Shown here piece by piece: positions 32,502 to 38,855 of a stretch of DNA of 38,855 bases. The stretch is from Chthoniobacterales bacterium (GTDB taxonomy: Bacteria; Verrucomicrobiota; Verrucomicrobiia; Chthoniobacterales; Terrimicrobiaceae). The stretch is taken from NCBI GenBank assembly GCA_014879575.1, contig JACSRU010000081.1, forward strand, positions 1 through 38,855, written 5' to 3'. The position numbers were made by a program, and so were the translations under genes. Each line of letters opens with the position of its first letter. Within the stretch, counting starts at the first letter, position 1. The notes below the pieces were generated by a model. That model saw only the letters and a program-made list of their open reading frames with translations. It had not been told where the DNA came from and ran no database searches.

Positions 32502-34475
32502 TTATTGATTCTCCGACATCCACTGCTCGACGCGTTCCTTCAGTCCCTGCGGCAGGGTCGAAAAATTGAGGACCACGTTTGCGGCTTCGTGTTTTTCTTC
32601 CTTCGTCGAGGACGGAAGGGCAACGATGGCATCAAAGTAGTCCCCGGTCATGGTTCCCAGGAAAATGCTTTTTCCCTGGGGCGCCGGGAGGATCTGCCCC
32701 TTCAGGAGTGCTACGACTTCCTTGCGGCGTTCCATGGCCTCCGCGCCCTTGTTCATGGTGTCGAGGATGGCCGCCTCCTGCAGAAGCGTTCCGCTCTTCT
32801 CCCAGTTCGCGCAGAACTCCCTCCGCTTGTGAAGGTATTCGATCGCCTTCGCGAAGTTCTGATGTTCCGTGTAATACTTCGCCGCCTCCCTGTAGGCCTC
32901 CGCACGGTGGCTTCGCGCGGCAAAGGAAAACGCCTCGACATCGGCCACCGCCTTGTCCATGGCCTCCGGGGTCGTCTCCGTGTCCCCGCTCAGGATCGCG
33001 GTCACGAGCACCAGGGCGGATGCCTTCTGGCTGGCTGTGGCACCGGGTTCGGACAGGGCTGCTTTCGCAAATTCCACCGCCTCCTGGGGTTGCTTCGCCC
33101 GCTGACGAACAACCGCCATGGCAAGGTCCGCCTGCGCCTTGTAAAGGGATGGTGTGCCGGGGTTGTCCAAGGATTCCCTGGCCCTCGCCTCTGCCTCACC
33201 GGGACTCCTCTTGGCAAGAGAGTCCAAATTTGTCCGATACTCCGCAAATTTCTTGAACGCGCCCTCGCCGCGATCGTCTGTCGAGTCCGCCCCGATCAAC
33301 CGGGTGTGGACCAAAGCGCGGAGGAGTCCCCGTCCATAGGCGCGGGCCTCATCCACGGTTTCCGCCTGGGCGTATGGTGACTCGAGGGTGACGCCGAGCA
33401 GGGAGTCCGGTTTTGAGGCAAAGTAGAAGGAGAACGCGGTCTTCGGTGTCTTTTCCGGAGCGGCCAGGAAGTTGATGGCGGTGTTGGCATAGAGCGGACG
33501 TTCCTCCGCGAGCCAGGCATCCAGCTCGTTGATGTTGTTGTCCACATGGGGAAACCTTGGTCCGAGCCAATGATAGGCTTCATGGGCATCCCCCCGCAGG
33601 TAGGGACAGTGGAAATCAATGGCCACCCGGACCCCGTTCTTCGCCGCGAGTTCCTGAACGGCCTTGACCTCCGGATAAATGCTTGCGTCCCCGTAGTCGC
33701 GGTTGTGATCGTGCGGCGCGCGGTTCTTGCCCTGATCCCCCTTTTCGACCCCGTCCTTGTCAAAGAACGGAACCGCATACAAAACATACTTTTTCCGGAA
33801 GGCCACACCCGCCGCGGAATCGGACATCGCCTCGTCCAGGAATCCCTCCAGCACATAGCTGGCGAGCGCCTCGCAGGCGTGATTCCGCGCCCCGACCAGC
33901 AGCGGCAGGATTCCCTCCCCCGGCTTCCCGATCTGGAGGAGTTCCACCGGGCGACCGTCATTGGACTTCGTCAGAACGCTCTTCACGAGATTCGGGTTGG
34001 ACGCGTTCTTTTTCAGGAACTCCTCGAGGTTCGTCTGGACATAGGGAAAGCCGGTCGAAAACCGCACCTTCTCCCCGGCCTTGGTGAAGGTGTAGGTGAA
34101 CGATTCATCAGGATTCTTTCCCCGTTCGAAAAACGTGACCGCATCCGCGCCCAGCCACTTCCAGGTCTTCCCCTCGTCCAGACTGACGGCCGGACCGCGC
34201 TGCGTGACCCTCGCCCCCTCAAAAACAAACCGCACCGATCCCGGCTGGACAGCCTCCGCCTCGAAGTTCCAGTAAAACCAATCCTTCTCGTTGTCGCGCA
34301 GGTCCGGCGCCAGATGCACCGTCCCCTCCTCGTTGTCCTTCTCGATGATGTTGCCGCCGGGATAATCCGAGCGAATGGTGACTTTGCCCTCCGCAGCACG
34401 GAGCGATGCGGTCAGCCACAGGCAGCACATAAGCGCGGCGAGGAGACCGGAGAGGGAGCAGGCTTGAATTCTCAT
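32502..34475 (-). CDS. Secreted M14-family metallocarboxypeptidase-like protein with TPR tail
   Basis: A 657-residue exported protein (signal peptide about 1-28). Residues 30-140 form a beta-sandwich domain seen in AGTPBP/Nna1-like M14 enzymes. Zinc ligands H199-x-x-E202 and H289, the substrate-binding N258-R259 in DHNRDYGD, and the catalytic E365 in TLESPYA are all present, so the active site looks complete. About 400-640 is helical and TPR-like (EHQNFAKAIEYLHKRREF). It is paralogous to the M14 gene at 35240-36457 (shared PGGN, WFYWNF, TWKWLG, YPEV blocks), suggesting duplication within the operon. Probably acts on peptide-linked polymers; substrate unknown. Confidence 0.88.
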   Translation of the reverse strand: MRIQACSLSGLLAALMCCLWLTASLRAAEGKVTIRSDYPGGNIIEKDNEEGTVHLAPDLRDNEKDWFYWNFEAEAVQPGSVRFVFEGARVTQRGPAVSLDEGKTWKWLGADAVTFFERGKNPDESFTYTFTKAGEKVRFSTGFPYVQTNLEEFLKKNASNPNLVKSVLTKSNDGRPVELLQIGKPGEGILPLLVGARNHACEALASYVLEGFLDEAMSDSAAGVAFRKKYVLYAVPFFDKDGVEKGDQGKNRAPHDHNRDYGDASIYPEVKAVQELAAKNGVRVAIDFHCPYLRGDAHEAYHWLGPRFPHVDNNINELDAWLAEERPLYANTAINFLAAPEKTPKTAFSFYFASKPDSLLGVTLESPYAQAETVDEARAYGRGLLRALVHTRLIGADSTDDRGEGAFKKFAEYRTNLDSLAKRSPGEAEARARESLDNPGTPSLYKAQADLAMAVVRQRAKQPQEAVEFAKAALSEPGATASQKASALVLVTAILSGDTETTPEAMDKAVADVEAFSFAARSHRAEAYREAAKYYTEHQNFAKAIEYLHKRREFCANWEKSGTLLQEAAILDTMNKGAEAMERRKEVVALLKGQILPAPQGKSIFLGTMTGDYFDAIVALPSSTKEEKHEAANVVLNFSTLPQGLKERVEQWMSENQ

Positions 34476-34571
34476 AAAAAGGAAGGTTGTTTCGGCAAGG
34501 CTGTGTGGGAAGGTGCTGCCTGCCGGTCCACCATCACGAAAATGTGTTCGGGAGGGCGGGGAACCATTTCG

Positions 34572-35243
34572 TTAGAGCGATTCGATGCGCAGTTGTTGAA
34601 TATACGTGCGTGCCGAGGATGCGGTGATGAGGTCAAGGCCCTTCAACGCTCCCCCCTTTGTCTCGAAGGCGATGCCCTTTTCCTCGACCGACAGCGGGGA
34701 ACCGTCCCGCTTCAAGCCGGTGACCGCAACGTCATAGGTGGCGGCATCATAATCCACGTCGATGGTGAGCGTGTAGTAGGCATTGATCCGCACCTGCTCG
34801 ATTGGCACGAGGATTTTTTTCAGTTGGGGTGTGCCGTCACCAAACCCGAGTCCGCCGCCCGGATGGCACTTGAAGGCGATCTCTCCAAAGGGTGCGTTCT
34901 GAATGAGAATGCGGGTCTGCAGCAGGTGCGGACCCGGCGTCGGGAAGGTGAAGGCGATGCGCACCGTCACCCGAACCTTCGAGCTTGTGGTGGAAGGAAA
35001 ATCGTTCCTGATCGAGGCACCGTAGAGGAGCAAGGCCGGACGATACTCATCCCATCGCACCGCCACCAGGCGGGCGGAGGTCCCGTCGTCTGAAAAAGTT
35101 TTCAGACGCGATTCCCACCCTTCGAGCCCGATGATCGAGGCATCGAGCGTGTAGGGAGGCGAAGCAAAGGGAGTGGTGAAATCCGCGAGGAGTGCGGAGC
35201 TTGAGAGAACCGCCGCAACCAGGGCAAACAGCGTCGGCTTCAT
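34572..35243 (-). CDS. Exported beta-rich protein of unknown function
   Basis: A 223-residue protein with a signal peptide (MKPTLFALVAAVLSSSALLADF). The mature part is beta-rich, with strands such as VRVTVRIAFTF, LLQTRILIQ and AYYTLTIDVDYDAATYDVAVTG, suggesting a concanavalin-like sandwich of the LamG/DUF1080 sort, but no family is recognised. This gene has one of the few strong Shine-Dalgarno sequences in the window (AGGAGG, 8 nt before ATG), even though its ATG also overlaps the upstream M14 stop by 4 nt, so it may be translated at a higher rate than its neighbours. Confidence 0.8.
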   Translation of the reverse strand: MKPTLFALVAAVLSSSALLADFTTPFASPPYTLDASIIGLEGWESRLKTFSDDGTSARLVAVRWDEYRPALLLYGASIRNDFPSTTSSKVRVTVRIAFTFPTPGPHLLQTRILIQNAPFGEIAFKCHPGGGLGFGDGTPQLKKILVPIEQVRINAYYTLTIDVDYDAATYDVAVTGLKRDGSPLSVEEKGIAFETKGGALKGLDLITASSARTYIQQLRIESL

Positions 35244-36457
35244 TTTTTTTCCTCCTGGGATTTTTTCTGAAGGAATCCCGCGAGCGCCCACGCCATGTCC
35301 CGACCGAAACTCCGGGTGGATTCCGCGTTGACTTCCATGTTTCCCGCAGTGGCGTAGGGGAACTCGATCGTGGCGCCCAGGATGCAATTGGGCAGCGTGC
35401 GCGCCCAGCCCGAGGCAATGGGCGGCGGACCCTCCACATCGATCTTGTTGTAGCCGGTGCCGAATTTCATGATCATGTTCTTGCGATAGAGGAACTCTCC
35501 CTGCTGGTCGCGTTCGAGGAGGGTTGCGTAGTCCACCAAGGCCGCCTCCTGCCCGGGCGTTTCTCCGGAAAGGAGCTGAATCACCTCAAAGACATCGCCC
35601 TTCAATGCCGGATCATGAATGTCGAAAAACACCAGCGGACGCCCGCTGGCCCAGGCGGGAAGCCGGTCTTTGATGGCAATCACTTCAGGGTAGATTGATC
35701 CATCGCCAAAATCCCGGTTGTGATCGTGCGGCGAGCGCCCCTTGCCCTGGTCGCCCTCCTCGACCCCATCGAAGTCGGCGAAGGGAACGATGAAAAATTC
35801 CACGTTTTTGCGGAGCCATTTTCCCCGCTCGTCGTCTGCAAGCACGCCCTGAATGAGCCCCTCCAGCAAGTAACTTCCCATCATCTCGCTGCTGTGCATG
35901 CGCGCGGTGAGACCGACGGCATAGGGGGCCTTTTGCTTCGGATCTCCAAGTCGCAAAAGCGGCGCAGGTCGTCCCTTGCCGGTATTTGTCAGGACCTCCT
36001 GATGCACAAAGGGATGGTCCTGATACGACGCAAGAAACCTGTCGAAGTTCGATTTCACATACGGCATCCCCACGGAAAATCGGATGTCGTCCGCCTCTGG
36101 TGGAAACGCGTAGGAAAATGTGCCGTCCTTGACCGCGTCAACTCCCAACCACTTCCATGTCACCCCTCCATCCGTGCTCACTCCAGGACCTCGCGTCCCG
36201 ATGTGCATGGGATTCATCACAAAGGTCACCGTGCGCCCCGCAGCTCCCTTCACCGCAAAATTCCAATAGAACCACGGTTTGCTGTCCCGATTGTCCGGAC
36301 CAATCGTCACCGTGTCCCCATCCACACTCTCCACTCGCGCGTTGCCTCCGGGGAAGTTGGTTTCAATGGCTAGTTCCGAAAAGGCAGTCGCGACGGAGAG
36401 CAGGGACATGATAAAAAATGGTTTCCAGTGAGGGAGAGGGGAGGGAAGTAATAGCAT
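35240..36457 (-). CDS. Secreted M14-family metallocarboxypeptidase-like protein
   Basis: A 405-residue exported protein, the first gene of the operon. Zinc motif H188-x-x-E191 (in ARMHSSEMM), the DHNRDFGD segment, FFDIHDP (third zinc His) and the catalytic Glu in ATIEFPYA are intact. It lacks the TPR tail of the paralogue at 32502-34475. Possible starts are 36457 (given) and 36409. The first supplies charged residues for a signal peptide but lies directly against operator site 1, which leaves no room for a ribosome-binding site; a leaderless or 36409 start is possible. Confidence 0.85.
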   Translation of the reverse strand: MLLLPSPLPHWKPFFIMSLLSVATAFSELAIETNFPGGNARVESVDGDTVTIGPDNRDSKPWFYWNFAVKGAAGRTVTFVMNPMHIGTRGPGVSTDGGVTWKWLGVDAVKDGTFSYAFPPEADDIRFSVGMPYVKSNFDRFLASYQDHPFVHQEVLTNTGKGRPAPLLRLGDPKQKAPYAVGLTARMHSSEMMGSYLLEGLIQGVLADDERGKWLRKNVEFFIVPFADFDGVEEGDQGKGRSPHDHNRDFGDGSIYPEVIAIKDRLPAWASGRPLVFFDIHDPALKGDVFEVIQLLSGETPGQEAALVDYATLLERDQQGEFLYRKNMIMKFGTGYNKIDVEGPPPIASGWARTLPNCILGATIEFPYATAGNMEVNAESTRSFGRDMAWALAGFLQKKSQEEKK

Positions 36458-36475
36458 ACTCACAACGATGTGAGT
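36458..36475. promoter_or_regulatory. Operator site 1 (LacI-type palindrome)
   Basis: ACTCACAACGATGTGAGT: seven-base arms around ACGA, with a central CG as in LacI/GalR-family operators. It sits right against the start of the M14 operon, a position that would block initiation. It is an inverted-orientation match of site 2. Confidence 0.65.
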
Positions 36476-36569
36476 TACGCGATAACCTCCTTTCCAGCAC
36501 GACGCAAGGGAAATTTTCCTCCCGGACTATTTTTGGTCTTGGGTCTGATTGCAAATCATAACCCCAGAA

Positions 36570-36587
36570 TCTCACATCGTTGTGAAT
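36570..36587. promoter_or_regulatory. Operator site 2 (LacI-type palindrome)
   Basis: TCTCACATCGTTGTGAAT lies 43 bp before the FAD oxidoreductase start and shares the core CTCACATCGTTGTGA with the reverse complement of site 1. The two centres are about 112 bp apart, which would allow one regulator to control both divergent units, possibly by looping. Confidence 0.65.
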
Positions 36588-36630
36588 CTTGATCTTTACG
36601 TGCCCGGCCGATTGTGAAAGATTGGGTTTC

Positions 36631-38475
36631 ATGAATCATTATACGAGGCAGCATTTGGAATCCGACATTCTGGTGGCCGGAGGAGGGATGTCCGGGGTGT
36701 GTTGCGCCTTGGCGGCGGCGCGGCAGGGGGCGCGCGTGATTTTGTGTCAGGACCGTCCGGTGCTGGGCGGCAATGCGAGCAGCGAGATTCGGATGCACAT
36801 TGTGGGGGCCAATACGAACCGTCCCTGCGCGGACCTCGTCAACGAGCCGCGTGAGAGCGGGCTCATCGAGGAAATCCGCCTGGAGAATGCGATCCGCAAT
36901 CCGCAACGCTCGGCCTCGATGTTTGACGAAATTCTGCGGGAAAAATGCCTGGCGGAGAAAAGTCTTACCCTCCTGCTGAATACGACCGTGGTCGGGGCGG
37001 ATGTGAAGGGGAGGGGAATCCGCCAGGTGCGGGCGGTGCGGGCTTCGACGGAGGATGTCTTTGAGATTGGTGCGCGGATTTTTGTGGATTGCACGGGGGA
37101 TGGCGGACTGGGGGCGGCGGCCGGTGCGGCCTACACGCACGGACGCGAGGCGGCAGCGACCCACGGGGAAACGCTGGCTCCGACGGCGGCTGACACGAAA
37201 ACCCTGGGCTCGACGCTGCTCTTTGCCGCGCGAAAATGGGACCGCCCCATGCCCTTCACACCGCCGCCCTGGGCGCGCAAGGTGACGGCTGAGGATTTTG
37301 TCCTCCGTGACTGGGCGCATCCCGGGCAGGAATTCACCTATGAATACGGGTTTTGGTGGCTGGAATGGGGCGGACACCTCGACACCATCAAGGACAACGA
37401 AGCCATTCGCGACGAGCTGTTGGCTTTGCTTTTTGGCATTTGGGACTACGTGAAAAAGGGCGACTTTGGCGCGGAAAACTGGTCGCTCGATTGGTTCGGC
37501 GTGATTCCGGGCAAACGCGAGAGCCGGAGGTTTCATGGATTGCACACGCTCACCGAGGCCGACGTGCTGACCTCCCGCCCGCAGCCGGACGCCATCGCCT
37601 ACGGCGGATGGCCAATCGACCTGCATCCCGTGCATGGGTTTGACCAACGCGACCAACCGCCCTGCGTCTGGACTCCGGTGCCCCTGCTCTACGACATCCC
37701 TCTGCGGAGCTGCGTGGCGGCGGGTCTCGATAATCTCATGTTTGCGGGACGCAACATTTCCGCGAGCCACGTCGCCTTTGCCTCCACTCGGGTGATGGCC
37801 ACATGCTCGGCCATCGGCGAAGGCGTGGGCATTGCCGCCGCATTTGCCATTCGGGAAAATCGCAGCCCCGCCAGCCTGCCGGACGATGCCGTCGCGATGA
37901 CGGCCATCCAGGAAACCATACTGTGCGAGGACGGATTCCTCATCGGAAAGACGTTCCGCGACAGGACGAACCTCCTGCACACGGCCCGACTTTCGGCCTC
38001 CGGCGCGGCCCCGGAATGTCCGGTGACGCACGTCCTTTCCGGCGTCAATCGCACCCTGTCCCCGGACGGCGGCGTGGCGGCCGATCGCCTGATCCCCAGC
38101 ACCCACCGTTGGATCAGCGACAAGGTGGCCCCGGCATGGATCCTTGCCGAATGGGACACGCCCGTTGAGATCGCCCGCATCGAAGTGATTTTCGACACCG
38201 GTCTCCACCGTCTGCTCACCCTCACGCACTCCGACAACTATGCGAGTCGGATGGTCTGGGGTCCGCAACCCGAAATGGCCCGCGATTTCCTCGTCGAAGT
38301 CCTCGGGGAGGACGGATGGACACCTCTGGCCGACGTGCGCGACAACCCGCTCCGCCGCTGGCACCACCATTTGGCCACCCCCCGTGTGTGCCGCGCGCTG
38401 CGCCTGACGGTCATGCGTTCCTGGGAAGCCGAAACCGCAGCCCGCATCGTCCGTCTGGCGGTTTACCCGGAATAA
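36631..38475 (+). CDS. FAD-dependent oxidoreductase (FAD_oxidored family)
   Basis: A 614-residue flavoprotein. The N-terminal Rossmann signature DILVAGGGMSGVCCAL (G17-x-G19-x-x-G22) binds FAD; RPVLGGNASSEIR, IFVDCTGDG and NLMFAGRNISASHVAF are family hallmarks, and a C-terminal discoidin-like beta domain (about 510-614) follows. Relatives, often annotated as xanthan-lyase-like, are greatly expanded in Verrucomicrobiota, Planctomycetota and Lentisphaerota sugar loci and may oxidise or modify sugars; no activity is established here. No signal peptide, so cytoplasmic. Start 36631 was chosen over an upstream in-frame ATG at 36589, which would lie within the operator region. Confidence 0.9.
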   Translation: MNHYTRQHLESDILVAGGGMSGVCCALAAARQGARVILCQDRPVLGGNASSEIRMHIVGANTNRPCADLVNEPRESGLIEEIRLENAIRNPQRSASMFDEILREKCLAEKSLTLLLNTTVVGADVKGRGIRQVRAVRASTEDVFEIGARIFVDCTGDGGLGAAAGAAYTHGREAAATHGETLAPTAADTKTLGSTLLFAARKWDRPMPFTPPPWARKVTAEDFVLRDWAHPGQEFTYEYGFWWLEWGGHLDTIKDNEAIRDELLALLFGIWDYVKKGDFGAENWSLDWFGVIPGKRESRRFHGLHTLTEADVLTSRPQPDAIAYGGWPIDLHPVHGFDQRDQPPCVWTPVPLLYDIPLRSCVAAGLDNLMFAGRNISASHVAFASTRVMATCSAIGEGVGIAAAFAIRENRSPASLPDDAVAMTAIQETILCEDGFLIGKTFRDRTNLLHTARLSASGAAPECPVTHVLSGVNRTLSPDGGVAADRLIPSTHRWISDKVAPAWILAEWDTPVEIARIEVIFDTGLHRLLTLTHSDNYASRMVWGPQPEMARDFLVEVLGEDGWTPLADVRDNPLRRWHHHLATPRVCRALRLTVMRSWEAETAARIVRLAVYPE

Positions 38476-38496
38476 CAAAATGCGCCGCCAAGCTCG

Positions 38497-38581
38497 TGGA
38501 GGGACCAGCTCCGTCTGGTCCGCGGGCGGTTGGGCGGGGATGGCACGGAGCGAGGTGGACGACACGGAGGTCATCCCTCCA
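38497..38581 (+). repeat. REP-like two-hairpin element, copy A
   Basis: An 85-bp unit flanked by TGGAGGGA and its inverse TCCCTCCA. Hairpin 1 is GGACCAG/CTGGTCC around CTCCGT (38502-38521); hairpin 2 is GGACGAC around ACGGAG (38557-38576) with one mismatch. The loops are reverse complements. It lies 21 bp after the oxidoreductase stop. Confidence 0.85.
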
Positions 38582-38643
38582 GAAGTGACGCTTCGCGCTT
38601 GGTGTGGGCAACAAGTCGCCCTTTCCGAAATCACGGCGTGCCC

Positions 38644-38728
38644 TGGAGGGACCAGCTCCGTCTGGTCCGTGGACGGTTGGGCGGGGATGGCACGGCCCGA
38701 GCCGGACGACACGGAGGTCGTCCCTCCA
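38644..38728 (+). repeat. REP-like two-hairpin element, copy B
   Basis: Same 85-bp unit with both hairpins perfect: 38649-38668 and 38704-38723. The same short sequence, AGTGGCGCTTCGCGCTTGG (with two substitutions in copy A), follows copies A and B, so the repeated unit extends past the 85 bp. Confidence 0.85.
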
Positions 38729-38746
38729 GGAGTGGCGCTTCGCGCT

Positions 38747-38814
38747 TGGAGGGACCAGCTCCGTCTGGTCCGCTCGCGGTTGGCGTGGATGGCACGGCCC
38801 GAGGCGGACGACAC
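38747..38814 (+). repeat. REP-like element, copy C (right half lost)
   Basis: Shares the left half and hairpin 1 (38752-38771) and continues to GGACGAC, then diverges before the second hairpin's 3' arm. Truncated or recombined. Confidence 0.75.
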
Positions 38815-38855
38815 AGCCGAGCGAAGCGAGACAGCTTGTTCGAAAGAACAACCCG

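Noticed and set aside
36556-38814. Long open frame (752 codons) on the minus strand opposite the FAD oxidoreductase
   Set aside because: Product is Arg/His/Gly-rich with no motif; it is the antisense shadow of a clearly recognised G+C-rich gene.
38497-38814. CRISPR-like array at the right end
   Set aside because: Repeats are 85 bp, palindromic throughout and irregularly spaced (147 and 103 bp), with shared spacer sequence; not a CRISPR.

Overview
The window is high-G+C DNA whose non-mobile genes point to a PVC-group bacterium, most likely Verrucomicrobiota. That inference rests on a chromosomal block of secreted DUF4091, CBM9-like/TPR, beta-helix and M14-type proteins, an FAD-dependent oxidoreductase of the type expanded in these phyla, scarce Shine-Dalgarno sequences and REP-like intergenic repeats. 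No rRNA or marker protein fixes the taxonomy.

Left flank (1-6470): glmS (minus) and glgC (plus) are divergent and 55 bp apart. They are followed by a lipoprotein, a calcineurin-like metallophosphoesterase whose 3' end is antisense to a tRNA-Gln(TTG) gene, and a membrane-anchored alkaline-phosphatase homologue that keeps the nucleophilic serine but lacks most zinc ligands.

Integrated island (about 6496-24387, 17.9 kb): inserted in the 3' half of tRNA-Phe(GAA). A 48-bp direct repeat (47 of 48 identical) marks the two ends, and a tyrosine recombinase lies beside the distal copy. The left third is a mobilisation module: a MOBQ-type MobA/MobL relaxase with a probable frameshift, a TraD/MobC-like accessory protein, a small HTH-like protein and a hairpin plus TAAGTGCGC site that resembles the RSF1010/R1162 oriT. 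A class II Fic protein follows. The centre is a six-gene plus-strand cluster (10574-21630) with gaps of 7-10 nt and one 4-nt overlap, so it is almost certainly one transcript. It encodes a PLD-nuclease/SNF2 helicase, a small PD-(D/E)XK-like protein, a type-ISP-like adenine methyltransferase with a compositionally foreign specificity region, a SEFIR-APAZ protein, a short catalytically inactive Argonaute, and a DUF3800 protein. I read it as a composite defence operon that joins a split restriction-modification-like system to a short-pAgo abortive-infection system. This combination is the most interesting content of the window. A YhcG/DUF1016 nuclease sits between it and the integrase.

Right flank (24388-38855): a Phd/RelE toxin-antitoxin pair with a possible third small ORF, then a long minus-strand operon (36457 down to 25087) of secreted enzymes: two paralogous M14 metallopeptidases, a beta-barrel-like unknown, a pectate-lyase-type beta-helix, an alpha/beta hydrolase, a DUF4091 protein, a TPR/CBM9-like protein and a C-terminal fragment of a CocE/NonD hydrolase. 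Two copies of a LacI-style operator (consensus CTCACATCGTTGTGA) lie between this operon and a divergent FAD oxidoreductase gene, which suggests shared substrate-responsive control. The window ends in three copies of a two-hairpin REP element.
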